From the NCBI GenBank assembly GCA_021732045.1, contig JAKFWK010000002.1, positions 248,001 through 312,000 of the forward strand: 64,000 nt of DNA. Reading direction: 5' to 3'. Under the pieces are notes generated by a model that searched no databases, had not been told where the DNA came from, and saw only the letters and a list, made by a program, of their open reading frames with translations. The position numbers and the translations under genes are program-made. Positions 43,779-53,812 of the stretch are shown piece after piece. Position 1 is the stretch's first letter; each line of letters begins with the position of its first letter. Origin of the DNA: Sulfurimonas sp. (lineage in GTDB: Bacteria; Campylobacterota; Campylobacteria; Campylobacterales; Sulfurimonadaceae).

Positions 43779-44993
43779 ATGATAAAGTTTTTTACACAAT
43801 TTTCTTCCGACAAATTTTTTTACTATTCATCATTAGCCTTCGCCTTTACCCTCCCCCTCTCCCGTGCGGCGGTGAGTTTTTTTGTCCTTTTGTTTATTGT
43901 CCTTTTTATAGCACGTAGAGATTATTTAAAAGCATGGCAAAGCATTAAATCATCTCGTGCATTAGTAGCTATGGGGGCTTTTATCGCCTTCATGTTTGCC
44001 TCTGCGCTATGGTCTAGCCAAACGCATGAAGCGCTCAATCAAATACGGCTTTACAGCTATTGGATAATAATCCCAATTTTGGCGGTATCTCTAAAAAAGG
44101 AGTGGCTTCCTCACATCATCACTGCATTTATATGCGGTATGTTTGTTAGTGAAATCATCGCATATGGTATGTATTTTGAATTATGGACTTTCAAAGGTCA
44201 TGGCTCGGATTATCCTAGCCCTTTTATGTTTCACATCCACTACAGTATTTTTTTGGCAACAACAGCGATTATTCTCCTAAGCCGAATTTTATCCGATCGC
44301 TATACATGGCGAATTAAGCTTCCTATGCTGCTATTTTTTCTCACTTCTACTGGCAATCTCATGATTTCTACAGGACGGACAGGACAGCTGGCATTTTTAA
44401 TAGCAATAGCTGTTGCCGTCATTATTCACTATCGCCTCACCATCAAATCCTTTTTAATTTTTGTGATACTTAGCTCAGTCCTTTTTATCGGGGCATACAA
44501 TACAGTAGATCTTTTTCAAAAACGTTTCGATCAGGCGGTTTCAGATATTCATCAGTTTCAAGAAGGCAATTTAAACACCTCGTTGGGATTGCGTGCCGCT
44601 TTTTGGATTGTAACCTATGATATTATTCGTGAACATCCACTTGTAGGTGCAGGGATTGGAGACTACGAACCTGCTGCTATAGAAGCATTAGCCAAGGACA
44701 ATCATGGCTTTAACCCTGAAACAATTGAATGGTGCCAGAGCCACGACTTTCATAATCAATACTTAATGATCCTTGGACAAGGAGGGATAATTGGATTTGC
44801 TCTTATGATTTGGATGCTCATCGAACTCTTTAAACTAAAAATAAAAGATCCAGAACTTAAAGAGTTCAGCGTATTGGGTCTCACAGTTTTTGTTATCTCT
44901 GCCCTCTCAGAATCATTGTGGACGTTACAGTTCCCCATTATTTTATTTATACTTATCGTATCAATCTCGGTATCGGCATCTCACTCTAAGTAG
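43779..44993 (+). CDS. waaL: O-antigen ligase (WaaL-type) or polymerase-like membrane protein
   Basis: 404 residues with about ten to eleven transmembrane helices. The big periplasmic loop holds AAFWIVTYDIIREHPLVGAGIGDYE and SHDFHNQYLMILGQGG; 'R-x-x-x-W' and 'H-N-x-Y-L' are the conserved positions of the Wzy_C/ligase family. In an ABC-transporter locus a ligase that joins the glycan to lipid A-core is the likely function; a Wzy polymerase is less likely since no Wzx flippase is seen. Confidence 0.8.
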   Translation: MIKFFTQFSSDKFFYYSSLAFAFTLPLSRAAVSFFVLLFIVLFIARRDYLKAWQSIKSSRALVAMGAFIAFMFASALWSSQTHEALNQIRLYSYWIIIPILAVSLKKEWLPHIITAFICGMFVSEIIAYGMYFELWTFKGHGSDYPSPFMFHIHYSIFLATTAIILLSRILSDRYTWRIKLPMLLFFLTSTGNLMISTGRTGQLAFLIAIAVAVIIHYRLTIKSFLIFVILSSVLFIGAYNTVDLFQKRFDQAVSDIHQFQEGNLNTSLGLRAAFWIVTYDIIREHPLVGAGIGDYEPAAIEALAKDNHGFNPETIEWCQSHDFHNQYLMILGQGGIIGFALMIWMLIELFKLKIKDPELKEFSVLGLTVFVISALSESLWTLQFPIILFILIVSISVSASHSK

Positions 44994-45360
44994 ACCATTC
45001 AACAGCAATTCTAAATCCTACAGAGTCAGGGCAATCATCATCCAGACAACCTCCAACTACTAATTAAAGCTCATAATGGAAAGAAATACAAGAAGAACTG
45101 TAAACGATTCACAATAGATGAGCAAATAGAGTACATAAAGCATGTTATAGCGCTTCAAACATTAATAACCAGCCGTTTGAGTGTATCTCTAGTCAACGAC
45201 GTATTAAAGTCGTTATTAGCGCGATTAGTGAAGGTGTATTAATATGTTGGTAATATTACTCAAAAATACTCCCGTATCTTGAAGCGTTTAAAAACACCAG
45301 GTCAAGTGTCCCATACGCAAAAATGATGCGGGTAAAAGCACACTGCTCAACATCATCAAA
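44986..45360. pseudogene. gene debris: HNH-like, GFR-like and ABC P-loop fragments
   Basis: No intact gene lies between 44994 and 45416. On the plus strand a frame without start, about 45033-45243, reads GNHHPDNLQLLIKAHNG and later FTIDEQIEYIKHVIALQ, which resembles the C-terminal end of HNH-type proteins. On the minus strand 45027-44986 reads DSVGFRIAVEW followed by a stop, like the end of formylglycine-generating-enzyme family proteins; this is short and tentative. At 45327-45358 the sequence is 29 of 32 identical to the Walker A region of wzt (28767-28798), in frame as AGKSTLLNII. The latter is the strongest sign of past rearrangement. Confidence 0.5.
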
Positions 45361-45416
45361 CAACAATTTTATATGGAATATGATAAAATAAAAAACGTTA
45401 TTATGGGAGATCCAAG

Positions 45417-45635
45417 ATGCATACAATAAAATTACAAGTAGAAGATAGTATTTACAGCCATATTATGTTTTTTTTACAAAATTTAAACACGAGAGAATTA
45501 AAAATTATTGAGGATACAAAAGCTTCACACAGTAAAATAATGAACAATAGTTCGGATATTAATGCTTTTACCAATCACTCAGCTAATTTAATCGATGAGT
45601 GGAAAGATGTCTCAGAGGATGAAATATGGAAATAA
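45417..45635 (+). CDS. antitoxin of MazF/PemK-like module
   Basis: 72 residues; GGGAGATCC precedes the ATG. IKLQVEDSIYSHIMFFLQNL is a short amphipathic segment and the C-terminus is acidic (DEWKDVSEDEIWK), as expected for the toxin-binding part. It overlaps the toxin gene by 10 bp. The exact antitoxin family is not recognised, so identity rests largely on context. Confidence 0.65.
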   Translation: MHTIKLQVEDSIYSHIMFFLQNLNTRELKIIEDTKASHSKIMNNSSDINAFTNHSANLIDEWKDVSEDEIWK

Positions 45636-45964
45636 AACAAGCAGATATAGTCCTTTGCACGTTTTATTTTAGTGATATGAAAAAGTCAAAAGAGAGACCT
45701 GTTTTAGTTTTCAAAGATAACCTTCCGCATAATGATTTTATAGCTATTCCAATCAGCAGCAAAATCCAAAAATTGCATCAAGACGAAATGATTATTGATC
45801 ACATCGATTTCCTTGATGGTGATATACCTGTCAAATCAAAACTTATGATTCGAAAAACTTTTGTTGTATCAAAAGATGTAGTTTTAAAAAAATATGGATC
45901 ATTATCCATTGATGCATATAAAAATTATCATCAAAAATTGTGTAACTATTTTGGATGCAACTGA
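45626..45964 (+). CDS. PemK/MazF-like endoribonuclease toxin
   Basis: 112 residues. QADIVLCTFYFSDMKKSKERPVLVF matches the PemK/MazF beginning (G/A-D-I-V ... K-x-R-P-V-L-V), followed by FIAIPISSK, and LMIRKTFVVSKD near 85, where the family has the conserved 'R' and the 'KLG'-like end. Members cut single-stranded RNA. Last gene of the polysaccharide locus side. Confidence 0.75.
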   Translation: MEIKQADIVLCTFYFSDMKKSKERPVLVFKDNLPHNDFIAIPISSKIQKLHQDEMIIDHIDFLDGDIPVKSKLMIRKTFVVSKDVVLKKYGSLSIDAYKNYHQKLCNYFGCN

Positions 45965-46258
45965 CGCCTAACGCCCCCATCTCCCTCAAGTAGTATTATA
46001 AAACGTCCCCAAAAATGGTCACAAAATTTCGCTTAATTGCTTATTATTTAGGAAATCCGCCCTCTTTAAACCCCTTTATTTCCTACAATTTCCGGCAATT
46101 GCAGGAAAAGAAGTGTAATCATAATAGACTCTTATTTTCAACTTTCATACCCTACTTTATACGATTTTTTTTACTTCTTAATATCTTATATTTTTTTACT
46201 ATAAACTTTACCAAAATTATCAACTTTTAGTAAAGTAGTTTTTTGTAATAGCTAAAAT
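45965..46258. other. intergenic boundary between polysaccharide locus and core operon
   Basis: No gene. At 46009-46031 the stretch AAAACGTCCCCAAAAATGGTCACAAAA resembles the tandem CGTCACCAAAA at about 10964-10992, 35 kb away. After it come AT-rich bases and a CCTACAATTTCCGGCAATTGCAGG inverted repeat at about 46082-46107, which may act as the shared terminator region of the converging toxin gene and cys operon. Confidence 0.4.
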
Positions 46259-47581
46259 CTAATTTTGATTTCTTAAAACCTCAACACTTTTTTTGATTGC
46301 TTCAAGAAGATTGAGGATATCCCCCCTTTTTTGTGAAAAATGTATGCTTATCCTAACCCATCCTGGTTTATCTGCCAATACAATCTGGTCTTTTAGCCCA
46401 AGCAAATCATGCCCATAAGGTCCTGCGCATGAACAGCCAGCTCTTGTCTGAATGCCATATATTTTAGAGAGGATTTTACATATGTCGTATGGGTTTAGAT
46501 TGCCAATATTGAAAGAGACGATGCCTATATTTTTCTCTTTTTTATTACCATATATTTCACAGCTCGGTATCTTTTGAAGTTCGTTTATAAATAGTTTTAA
46601 TAGTTTACTTTTTTGCTTATCTATAAAATCAAAACCTATCTCATTTCTAAGCTGATACGCTAAAGAGGCTCTGATTAGCTGCAAAATACCAGGAGTGCCT
46701 GCATCTTCTCTTGTCTGCAAATCACTATCATAAGAGTGCTTTGTCTTGCTGACATACGAGACTGTTCCTCCTCCTGCAAATGTTGGTGGCAGCGAGGAGT
46801 CAATGATATTTTTATTTATTATTAACAGCCCACATGAACCAGGACCCCCTAAAAGTTTATGAGGGGACAAGAAGAGTGCATCAAATAGATTGCAATCTAT
46901 GTTTATATATGGCGAGGATGCAGCTGCATCAAAACACACAACAGCATTATATTTTCTCAGCAACTTTGATATTTTTTTATATGGGGTTATGATGCCTGTT
47001 ACATTAGATGCCACACAAAAAGAGCCTATTATATCTCTGTCTATATTTTCTTTTAAAATCTCTTCAAATTCCTTAAAATTTATCAAACCATTCTCATCAA
47101 GTCCAATCCGTACAACCTCGCAAAACGCCTCTCTATAACTAACCTCATTTGAGTGGTGCTCATACGGTCCCACAACAACCAATGGCATATCTTTTTTGTC
47201 TATATCTATTTTATATCTCTTGATGGTCGCTGGTGGAATATAGATACCTACTAACTCTTGAAATCGTTTTATGGCTGCCGTTGCACCACAACCGTTTGGT
47301 ATGATTATAAACTCTTCACTAAGCTCTAGGCTCTGATATAGATTTTCTCTTGCCTGAACATAATATTCACTCGTCGTAGCCGCCATTTTTGCCTCTTTGG
47401 AGTGCGTATTTGCATAGGTCTGCAGTACTTCCATAAGACGCTCTTCGACAAGGTCATATGCTAAACCAGAAGCCGTATAATCAAAATAGTGTTTTTTATG
47501 TAAACCAATTGTATGACAAAGAAGTTCATCCTGAATCTCCTCTTTGTTTTTAAGAAGTGGGCGAAATATATCTTTAACCAT
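46259..47581 (-). CDS. aminotransferase class V, cysteine desulfurase-like
   Basis: 440 residues. CVASNVTGIITPYKKI, VCFDAAASSPY (cofactor Asp) and SPHKLLGGPGSCGLL with the PLP Lys near 210; RAGCSCAGPYGHDLLG near 380 contains the Cys-rich loop found in the SufS/CsdA-like group. It would remove sulfur from cysteine or a related compound, or cleave a similar substrate. It is the last gene of the sulfate assimilation operon and overlaps the sulfite reductase gene by 8 bp, so a role in cysteine sulfur handling is likely. Confidence 0.8.
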   Translation of the reverse strand: MVKDIFRPLLKNKEEIQDELLCHTIGLHKKHYFDYTASGLAYDLVEERLMEVLQTYANTHSKEAKMAATTSEYYVQARENLYQSLELSEEFIIIPNGCGATAAIKRFQELVGIYIPPATIKRYKIDIDKKDMPLVVVGPYEHHSNEVSYREAFCEVVRIGLDENGLINFKEFEEILKENIDRDIIGSFCVASNVTGIITPYKKISKLLRKYNAVVCFDAAASSPYINIDCNLFDALFLSPHKLLGGPGSCGLLIINKNIIDSSLPPTFAGGGTVSYVSKTKHSYDSDLQTREDAGTPGILQLIRASLAYQLRNEIGFDFIDKQKSKLLKLFINELQKIPSCEIYGNKKEKNIGIVSFNIGNLNPYDICKILSKIYGIQTRAGCSCAGPYGHDLLGLKDQIVLADKPGWVRISIHFSQKRGDILNLLEAIKKSVEVLRNQN

Positions 47582-49136
47582 GAGTTGTTCTTCCTATGGC
47601 GTAACTATGAAAGTTTTTATAATCACTTTTAATGTAATCTTTTATTAACTCTTCAACTATCCTAAGGGCATCATCTGGAATAAATTTAATGCCGGTTTTT
47701 CTCCCGAAGTTACTTTTTTCACCCTCAAGATAACCTCCCAAAATAAGCTCAAATCCAGATACAAATTTTCCATTCTCCTCAACTTTACATCCAAGCAGTC
47801 CAACATCAACAATATTTGGATGCGCACATGAGTTGGGACATCCATTAACGCTAAAAGAGATTGGCTCATTAAACTTTGGAAATCTTTTTTCCAGATAAAT
47901 TATTAGTTTTTCAGCCAACTCTTTTGTCTCAGAAATTGCAAATTTACAAAAATTCATACCGGTACAAGAGAGGGTTCTTGCCCTAAATGGTGAAGGATAG
48001 GCTTCAATCCCTATCTTTTTAAGCTTTTTTACCATTTTTGGAGCATTTACGGTAGGAACATCTGCAATTACAAAATTTTGTGTTGTTGTTAATTTTATAT
48101 ATGTAGCATTGTATTTTTTTAACAACTCTAAAAGCCCATACAGTCCATCAGCTCCGATTCTTCCACCGACAACAGAACAACCGATATAGCTTCTACCATC
48201 CTCTATGCTATTGTGTATCCCAAAGTGTTCTCTTTTTTCGTATGGAGTGCACTCCTGTAAATCCTCTTTTTTTAAAACAAAATCTATATTTTTATGTAAA
48301 ATTTCAATAAATTTTTCAACTCCCCATAAATCAAGCAGATGTCCCAATCTCGCTCTGTTTCTGTCGTCTCTATTTCCATATTTTTTATATATCTCAGTTA
48401 CGGCTTTAGTAACCGCCAGAACTTGCGGTGGTCTAACATAACCTATATAAGAAGCTATGCGCCTGCTTGAAGCAAGACCACCACCGACACTTACATCAAA
48501 AAATATCTCACCATCTTCAGTTTCTCTTGCATTAAAACTCAAATCATGTATCTCGTGAGAAGTGCAGTACTTATTGCATCCGCTAATACTTACTTTATAT
48601 TTTCTAGGAAGATTTGACAACCTAGGATTTGCATCAAAATATCTGTTAATATTTTTAGCTATAGTTTTTACACCGTATATCTGCTCTTTGTTTATTCCAT
48701 CCACAGGGCAAGTAACAACATTTCTTGGAACATCACCAGCTGCAAAAACTGTTCGCAGATTAACTTTTGTTAATTTTGCAAAAATCTCCGGTAAATCTTT
48801 TATTTTTATGAAATGAAACTGTATATCTTGTCTTGTCGTAAAATCTGCAGTTTTTCTTGCATAATTATCTGAGATATAAGCAACAGCCTCTATCTGTTTT
48901 AAATCGAGCTCACCTTCAAAAAGCTTTACTCTTAACATAAAATATTGTGTTAAGTCATCTTTATCCTGAAGGTTTCTATTTTGAGTATAGAGTCCATACC
49001 ATTTAAAACGGTCTATATCTTCCATATCAATCTCTTCGTCACTCTTAGCATAACGATATATATCGTTTAAAACATCAAGCCCATCTTTGGCTTTTTTTAT
49101 CCGCTCAACTCTTTGAGCTTTTGTCTCTTTTATCAT
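47574..49136 (-). CDS. sir: assimilatory sulfite (or nitrite) reductase, siroheme [4Fe-4S] type
   Basis: 520 residues from ATG 49136, which has TAGGAG upstream; a longer frame to 49169 overlaps cysN. Two ferredoxin-like half-domains are visible. The siroheme/4Fe-4S cysteines are at CTGMNFCKFA near 389-395 and NGCPNSCAHPN near 430-434. In this operon the six-electron reduction of sulfite to sulfide is the likely reaction, with ferredoxin as electron donor because no flavoprotein subunit gene is present. Sequence relatives are nitrite reductases, so the substrate is set by context (cysDNHK). Confidence 0.85.
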   Translation of the reverse strand: MIKETKAQRVERIKKAKDGLDVLNDIYRYAKSDEEIDMEDIDRFKWYGLYTQNRNLQDKDDLTQYFMLRVKLFEGELDLKQIEAVAYISDNYARKTADFTTRQDIQFHFIKIKDLPEIFAKLTKVNLRTVFAAGDVPRNVVTCPVDGINKEQIYGVKTIAKNINRYFDANPRLSNLPRKYKVSISGCNKYCTSHEIHDLSFNARETEDGEIFFDVSVGGGLASSRRIASYIGYVRPPQVLAVTKAVTEIYKKYGNRDDRNRARLGHLLDLWGVEKFIEILHKNIDFVLKKEDLQECTPYEKREHFGIHNSIEDGRSYIGCSVVGGRIGADGLYGLLELLKKYNATYIKLTTTQNFVIADVPTVNAPKMVKKLKKIGIEAYPSPFRARTLSCTGMNFCKFAISETKELAEKLIIYLEKRFPKFNEPISFSVNGCPNSCAHPNIVDVGLLGCKVEENGKFVSGFELILGGYLEGEKSNFGRKTGIKFIPDDALRIVEELIKDYIKSDYKNFHSYAIGRTTHG

Positions 49137-49144
49137 TTTAACTC

Positions 49145-50551
49145 CTAAAAAACCTCTCTGCTTTGCCAATGAGGAAAATGTTTTCTCACCAGTGCATTTA
49201 ACTCAACTTCAAACTCACTAAACTGTGAAACCTTTGCGTTATATTCTGATTTTTGCACAATCATTCCAGCTCCAACAGTATTATTTGTAACTCTGTCAAT
49301 GACTATAAAACTTCCCATTACCTTGTTTTTGCTATACGAGTCATAAGCCAAAGCACTCTGCAAATCAAGTTTTGCATGTCCTATTTCATTAAGATTTAGC
49401 AGGTTTGCACTCTGTTGTTCAAGAGTGTTTACATCTGTTTTGTAGTAAAACTTATCTATGCTTCCAACACTCAAAGATGAAGCCCTTTTTATAAAATACT
49501 GTTTATGCTTTAGCAGTGGCTCTTCACTCATCCAGACAATATTTACATCAAATGTATCACTGCTATCTGGCTGTTCATCGCTTTTTACTATGATATCACC
49601 TCGGCTTACATCTATCTCATCTTCCAAAATAATCGTAACTACCTGCTGAGCGTATGCGTAATTTAAATTCCCATCATAGGTCACTATATCTTTTACCCTT
49701 GAGCTCTTTTTTGAAGGCAAAACCGTAATATTGTCGCCGACACTTACAACACCCGAAGAGATAGTTCCGCAAAAGCCTCTAAAATCAAGGTTTGGTCTGT
49801 TTACATACTGAACCGGCATTCTAAAGTGAACTAAATCTCTATCACTTCCTATCTCTATGTTTTCTAGCAGATGCAAAAGTGTCTCGCCTTTGTACCATGG
49901 AGATTTTTCACTCCTATCAACTACATTGTCACCATTAAGTGCCGAGAGAGGGATAAGCGTTATGTCATCACTAAGCCCAAGCTCTTTTGCAAAAGAGAGA
50001 TAGTCTCTTGATATCTTCTCATATACATCTTGACTAAAACCGACCAAATCCATCTTATTTACGGCAACTACTATATGTTTAATCCCAAGCAATTTTGCTA
50101 TAAAAGAGTGTCTTTTAGTTTGAGTTTGAATCCCGTATCTTGCATCTATTAAAATAATCGCCAAATCCGCCGTGCTCGCACCCGTTGCCATATTTCTAGT
50201 GTATTGTTCATGCCCAGGGGTATCTGCGATGATAAATTTTCGCTTATCAGTTGTAAAATATCTGTACGCAACATCTATAGTAATCCCCTGCTCTCGTTCA
50301 CTCTGTAAACCATCAACCAAAAGCGAGAGGTCAAATTCTCCCTCAGTTGTACCGCTTTTTTTGCTATCTTTTTTTATGGCTGCTAGCTGATCTTCAAAAA
50401 TCATCTTTGAGTCATGCAAAAGCCTCCCAATTAGCGTACTTTTACCATCATCAACACTTCCGCTCGTAATAAATCTAAGAAGCTCTTTATTCTCATGTTC
50501 TTTGAGATAGCTCTCAATATCCTCTGCTATTTTTGTCTCTAAAACTGACAT
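49145..50551 (-). CDS. cysN: sulfate adenylyltransferase subunit 1 (GTPase)
   Basis: 468 residues. [16 protein letters not shown] is the G1 loop, [18 protein letters not shown]3, VNKMDLV G4, then translation-factor-like beta domains. GTP hydrolysis drives formation of adenosine 5'-phosphosulfate by CysD. Two bases after cysD and nine bases before sir. There is no fused APS kinase, so PAPS would not be made here. Confidence 0.95.
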   Translation of the reverse strand: MSVLETKIAEDIESYLKEHENKELLRFITSGSVDDGKSTLIGRLLHDSKMIFEDQLAAIKKDSKKSGTTEGEFDLSLLVDGLQSEREQGITIDVAYRYFTTDKRKFIIADTPGHEQYTRNMATGASTADLAIILIDARYGIQTQTKRHSFIAKLLGIKHIVVAVNKMDLVGFSQDVYEKISRDYLSFAKELGLSDDITLIPLSALNGDNVVDRSEKSPWYKGETLLHLLENIEIGSDRDLVHFRMPVQYVNRPNLDFRGFCGTISSGVVSVGDNITVLPSKKSSRVKDIVTYDGNLNYAYAQQVVTIILEDEIDVSRGDIIVKSDEQPDSSDTFDVNIVWMSEEPLLKHKQYFIKRASSLSVGSIDKFYYKTDVNTLEQQSANLLNLNEIGHAKLDLQSALAYDSYSKNKVMGSFIVIDRVTNNTVGAGMIVQKSEYNAKVSQFSEFEVELNALVRKHFPHWQSREVF

Positions 50552-50552
50552 G

Positions 50553-51464
50553 TTAAAAATACCCCTCTATTTTTTTCTTCTCCATTGAACCACTAGAATC
50601 ATTGTCTATAACTCGTCCTTGTCTCTCGCTAGTCTTCGTTAAAAGCATCTCTTGAATAATCTCCGGCAAAGTTTTTGCATTTGACTCAACCGCTCCAGTT
50701 AGAGGATAACACCCCAAAGTTCTAAAGCGAACAATCTCCTCTTTGATGACCTCGCCATCTTCAATTGGCACTCTCTCATCATCCACCATTATCTTGACTC
50801 CGTCTTTTTCAACGATTGCTCTTTTTTTTGCAAAATAAAGAGGAACAATAGAAATCCCCTCTAAATAAATATACTGCCAAACATCAAGTTCCGTCCAGTT
50901 TGATAGCGGAAAAACCCTTATGCTCTCACCTTTATGGACTCTTGCATTATACAAACTCCATAGTTCTGGTCTCTGATTTCTTGGGTCCCATCTGTGGTTT
51001 TTATCCCTAAATGAGTAGATTCTCTCTTTTGCTCTAGACTTCTCCTCATCTCGTCTTGCTCCCCCAAATACCGCATCAAACTTGTACTTGTTTAGAGCCT
51101 GTTTAAGAGCCTGCGTTTTCATGATGTCAGTATGAACTGCTGAGCCGTGAACAAATGGATTTATATCCTTCTCTATACCCTCGGGGTTGGTATGAACTAG
51201 AAGCTCAAAACCCTCCTCTTTGGCTCTTTTGTCACGAAACTCTATCATCTCCTTAAACTTCCATCTTGTATCTACATGCAGAAGCGGAAACGGCAGTTTT
51301 GCCGGAAAAAAAGCTTTGAGTGCGAGATGGAGCATCACGGCGGAATCTTTGCCCACAGAGTACATCATCACGGGATTGTCAAATTCCGCTACCACCTCTC
51401 TGAGTATATGAATCGATTCCGCTTCTAGCTGTTTTAAATGTGTCAATCTCTTTGTATCTATCAC
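50553..51464 (-). CDS. cysD: sulfate adenylyltransferase subunit 2
   Basis: 303 residues, usual length. [18 protein letters not shown] is the PP-loop-like ATP-binding motif (SGGKDS-type) near 37-54, [16 protein letters not shown] near 155, and [18 protein letters not shown] after it. It forms APS from ATP and sulfate together with CysN. The start overlaps the end of cysH by 4 bp. Confidence 0.95.
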   Translation of the reverse strand: MIDTKRLTHLKQLEAESIHILREVVAEFDNPVMMYSVGKDSAVMLHLALKAFFPAKLPFPLLHVDTRWKFKEMIEFRDKRAKEEGFELLVHTNPEGIEKDINPFVHGSAVHTDIMKTQALKQALNKYKFDAVFGGARRDEEKSRAKERIYSFRDKNHRWDPRNQRPELWSLYNARVHKGESIRVFPLSNWTELDVWQYIYLEGISIVPLYFAKKRAIVEKDGVKIMVDDERVPIEDGEVIKEEIVRFRTLGCYPLTGAVESNAKTLPEIIQEMLLTKTSERQGRVIDNDSSGSMEKKKIEGYF

Positions 51465-52171
51465 TTTTTATCCTTTATGTGCAGTCCGCACTCTTTGTGC
51501 CGTGAGTTTTCCCACCACCATCTTCCACTTCGTATATCTTCGCCCTCTTTTACAGCTCTTGTGCAAGGTTCGCATCCTATACTCGGATACCCTTTATCAT
51601 GCAGAGCGTTATATGGAACTTTGTTGTTTTTGATATATTCCCAAACATCCTTCTCGCTCCACGAAACTAAAGGGTTAAATTTAATGAGAGCATTTCCTTC
51701 ATCCCACTCAAAAAGACGCATCTCTTCACGCGTAACACTCTGTTCGGCTCTAAGTCCTGTAATCCAAATATCAACACCATTTAAAGCTCTCTTTAGAGGT
51801 GCTATTTTTCTAGCATAACAGCACTCTTTTCTGTTTTGAACTGATTCGTAAAATCCATTGGCTCCCTGCTCATAATATAGCTTTTCTACATCTTTGCTCT
51901 CTGGAAAATAGACAGTTATTTTTCTGTTATATTTTAAGTTTGTGCTACCCATAACATCATATGTCGATTGCGGAAGCCTTCCTGTATCAAGAGTAAATAT
52001 ACTCACCTCTTTATCAATCTTAAATATCATATCTGTAAGCACTTGATCCTCGGCTCCAAAACTTGTTGAAAAGGAGACTTGACCCTTATAGGTTTTTAAA
52101 AACATCTCTAGAGTTTCTCTGGCTGAATATCCTTCAAATTGTTTAATAAATGTTGTTATATTTTCTTTCAT
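51461..52171 (-). CDS. cysH: adenylylsulfate (APS) reductase
   Basis: 236 residues from ATG 52171 with AGGGAA upstream; an in-frame start at 52222 would overlap the DUF2061 gene further. [12 protein letters not shown] is the PP-loop region; [10 protein letters not shown] near 114 and GCEPCTRAV near 205 supply the four cysteines of a [4Fe-4S] cluster; the KECGLH end has the catalytic Cys. Presence of the cluster cysteines, together with absence of cysC, indicates APS rather than PAPS as substrate. It makes sulfite for the sulfite reductase. Confidence 0.92.
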   Translation of the reverse strand: MKENITTFIKQFEGYSARETLEMFLKTYKGQVSFSTSFGAEDQVLTDMIFKIDKEVSIFTLDTGRLPQSTYDVMGSTNLKYNRKITVYFPESKDVEKLYYEQGANGFYESVQNRKECCYARKIAPLKRALNGVDIWITGLRAEQSVTREEMRLFEWDEGNALIKFNPLVSWSEKDVWEYIKNNKVPYNALHDKGYPSIGCEPCTRAVKEGEDIRSGRWWWENSRHKECGLHIKDKK

Positions 52172-52181
52172 AATATGTTCC

Positions 52182-52412
52182 CTAAATACTGTAATCATTG
52201 CTCGTTGCCTTGTATCTTCCAAGACCTATTTTATTCCATACTCTCTCATGATAATAGTACAAAATCATTTTTGTAAAGAGCTCAATAGAGCCGATTGATG
52301 CAGCCATTTTAAGACTGCCTGTAACAAGATAAGATATAACCATCGTATCAAGCGTTCCAACCGCTCTCCATGAAACAGTTTTTACAATGGACCTATATGC
52401 TTTTTCTTGCAT
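52182..52412 (-). CDS. DUF2061 membrane protein
   Basis: 76 residues. AYRSIVKTVSWRAVGTLDTMV is the start of DUF2061 (typically 'K-S-x-x-W-R-x-x-G/A-T-x-D'), with two membrane helices and the end YYYHERVWNKIGLGR. It is often found in sulfur-assimilation or cell-envelope operons. Function is unknown. Lies between cysK and cysH in the same operon. Confidence 0.85.
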   Translation of the reverse strand: MQEKAYRSIVKTVSWRAVGTLDTMVISYLVTGSLKMAASIGSIELFTKMILYYYHERVWNKIGLGRYKATSNDYSI

Positions 52413-52417
52413 TTTGA

Positions 52418-53341
52418 TTATCCTTTATTGTCATATAATCCAGAGCTTAAATATCTCTCTCCAGTATCACACAGGATGGTAACAATTGTCTTAAATCTGT
52501 TTTCGGCTCTTTTGGCGACCAGCGCAGATACAAACACATTAGCACCTGAAGATATACCAACTAAAAGCCCCTCATTTTTTGCTAGCTCTCTTGAGGTATT
52601 GATTGCATCTTTATCGCTCACTTTTATTATCTCATCATAAATAGCACTGTTCAACACTTCTGGAATAAATCCTGCACCAATTCCCTGTATTTTATGCGAA
52701 CCAACTTCCTCTCCTGAGAGCACAGCTGAGTTTTCTGGCTCCACTGCAATTATTTCAATATTTGGATTATATGCCCTTAACTCGCTTCCTATTCCGGTTA
52801 TCGAGCCACCAGTTCCAACGCCCACAACTAAAATATCAATTTTTCCATCCGTATCTTTTAGTATCTCTAGTCCTGTTGTTTTTCTATGTATATCAGGATT
52901 TGCCATATTAGAAAACTGCCTAAGAATCAAGCTGCAATCTAGCTCTGCAGCAATTTTTTCAGCCATGTCAACCGCACCAACCATTCCATATTTGGCTTCC
53001 GTTAAAACAACTTTAGCTCCCAATGCCCTTAAAAGCTGAATTCTCTCAAGACTCATTGAGTCGGGCATAGTTAAAATAAGCTTCAACCCCAAACTTGCGC
53101 ATACGCTCGCTATTGCAATTCCTGTATTTCCGCTAGTTGCTTCAATAACTGTTGTGTTTTCAGTAATGAGTCCCTGTTTTAACGCCTCTTGAATCATATT
53201 ATTTCCAATTCTGTCTTTTATGGAGTGTGTTGGATTCATAAACTCACACTTACCTAATATAAGTGCATACTCACTAGCAGTTTTTAGTTTAACCAAAGGA
53301 GTATTTCCGATAAGCTCCGTTACATCTTTTGCGTATCTCAT
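52418..53341 (-). CDS. cysK: cysteine synthase (O-acetylserine sulfhydrylase)
   Basis: 307 residues. ELIGNTPLVKL, PTHSIKDRIGNNM with the PLP Lys near 42, ATSGNTGIAIA (substrate loop near 68) and VGVGTGGSITGI (phosphate loop). It joins sulfide from the operon's sulfite reductase to O-acetylserine. It overlaps the upstream DUF4395 gene by 4 bp. Confidence 0.93.
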   Translation of the reverse strand: MRYAKDVTELIGNTPLVKLKTASEYALILGKCEFMNPTHSIKDRIGNNMIQEALKQGLITENTTVIEATSGNTGIAIASVCASLGLKLILTMPDSMSLERIQLLRALGAKVVLTEAKYGMVGAVDMAEKIAAELDCSLILRQFSNMANPDIHRKTTGLEILKDTDGKIDILVVGVGTGGSITGIGSELRAYNPNIEIIAVEPENSAVLSGEEVGSHKIQGIGAGFIPEVLNSAIYDEIIKVSDKDAINTSRELAKNEGLLVGISSGANVFVSALVAKRAENRFKTIVTILCDTGERYLSSGLYDNKG

Positions 53342-53784
53342 AATGACACCACCTCGATACCTTTATGTTTTGGCAACTCATAAAACTTACACGCTACACA
53401 CTCGCTATCTATTATCTCAACTGCTTTCCAAATACCAAAAACCACAATCAACAAAAAAGAGATATGAGTCTCTCTAAAATATTCTGCAAATAAAATAATA
53501 AACAGTATTGTCAGTCCAATATGCGACGCAAACTCTTTGGCTAGCTCATCTGCAGGTTTTTGCTTTAACCCAATCAACCTTACTACCTGCAAGGATATTA
53601 TGTACAAGGGACTAAGAAAAGGTGCTACATAGATACGCACAAAAAAATCATAAATTAAGATATAAATAATAGAGATATCCCCAATAAATAGATAAATACC
53701 TATTAAAAAAATTACCAGCGTAGCATGTATGCGAGTCTGATTTTCATCAACTATGTTCAATCTTTTATTTTTAATTTGTCTCAT
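53338..53784 (-). CDS. DUF4395 membrane protein
   Basis: 148 residues from ATG 53784, preceded by GGGAGACGAA; an ATG at 53796 in frame is too close to that site. Three to four membrane helices, and DSECVACKFYEL near the end matches the 'CxxC' end of DUF4395. DUF4395 proteins occur with thiol and sulfur genes. First gene of the operon, 23 bp after the predicted transcription start area. Confidence 0.75.
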   Translation of the reverse strand: MRQIKNKRLNIVDENQTRIHATLVIFLIGIYLFIGDISIIYILIYDFFVRIYVAPFLSPLYIISLQVVRLIGLKQKPADELAKEFASHIGLTILFIILFAEYFRETHISFLLIVVFGIWKAVEIIDSECVACKFYELPKHKGIEVVSL

Positions 53785-53812
53785 TTCGTCTCCCATTTAT
53801 ATAATTGAGCGA

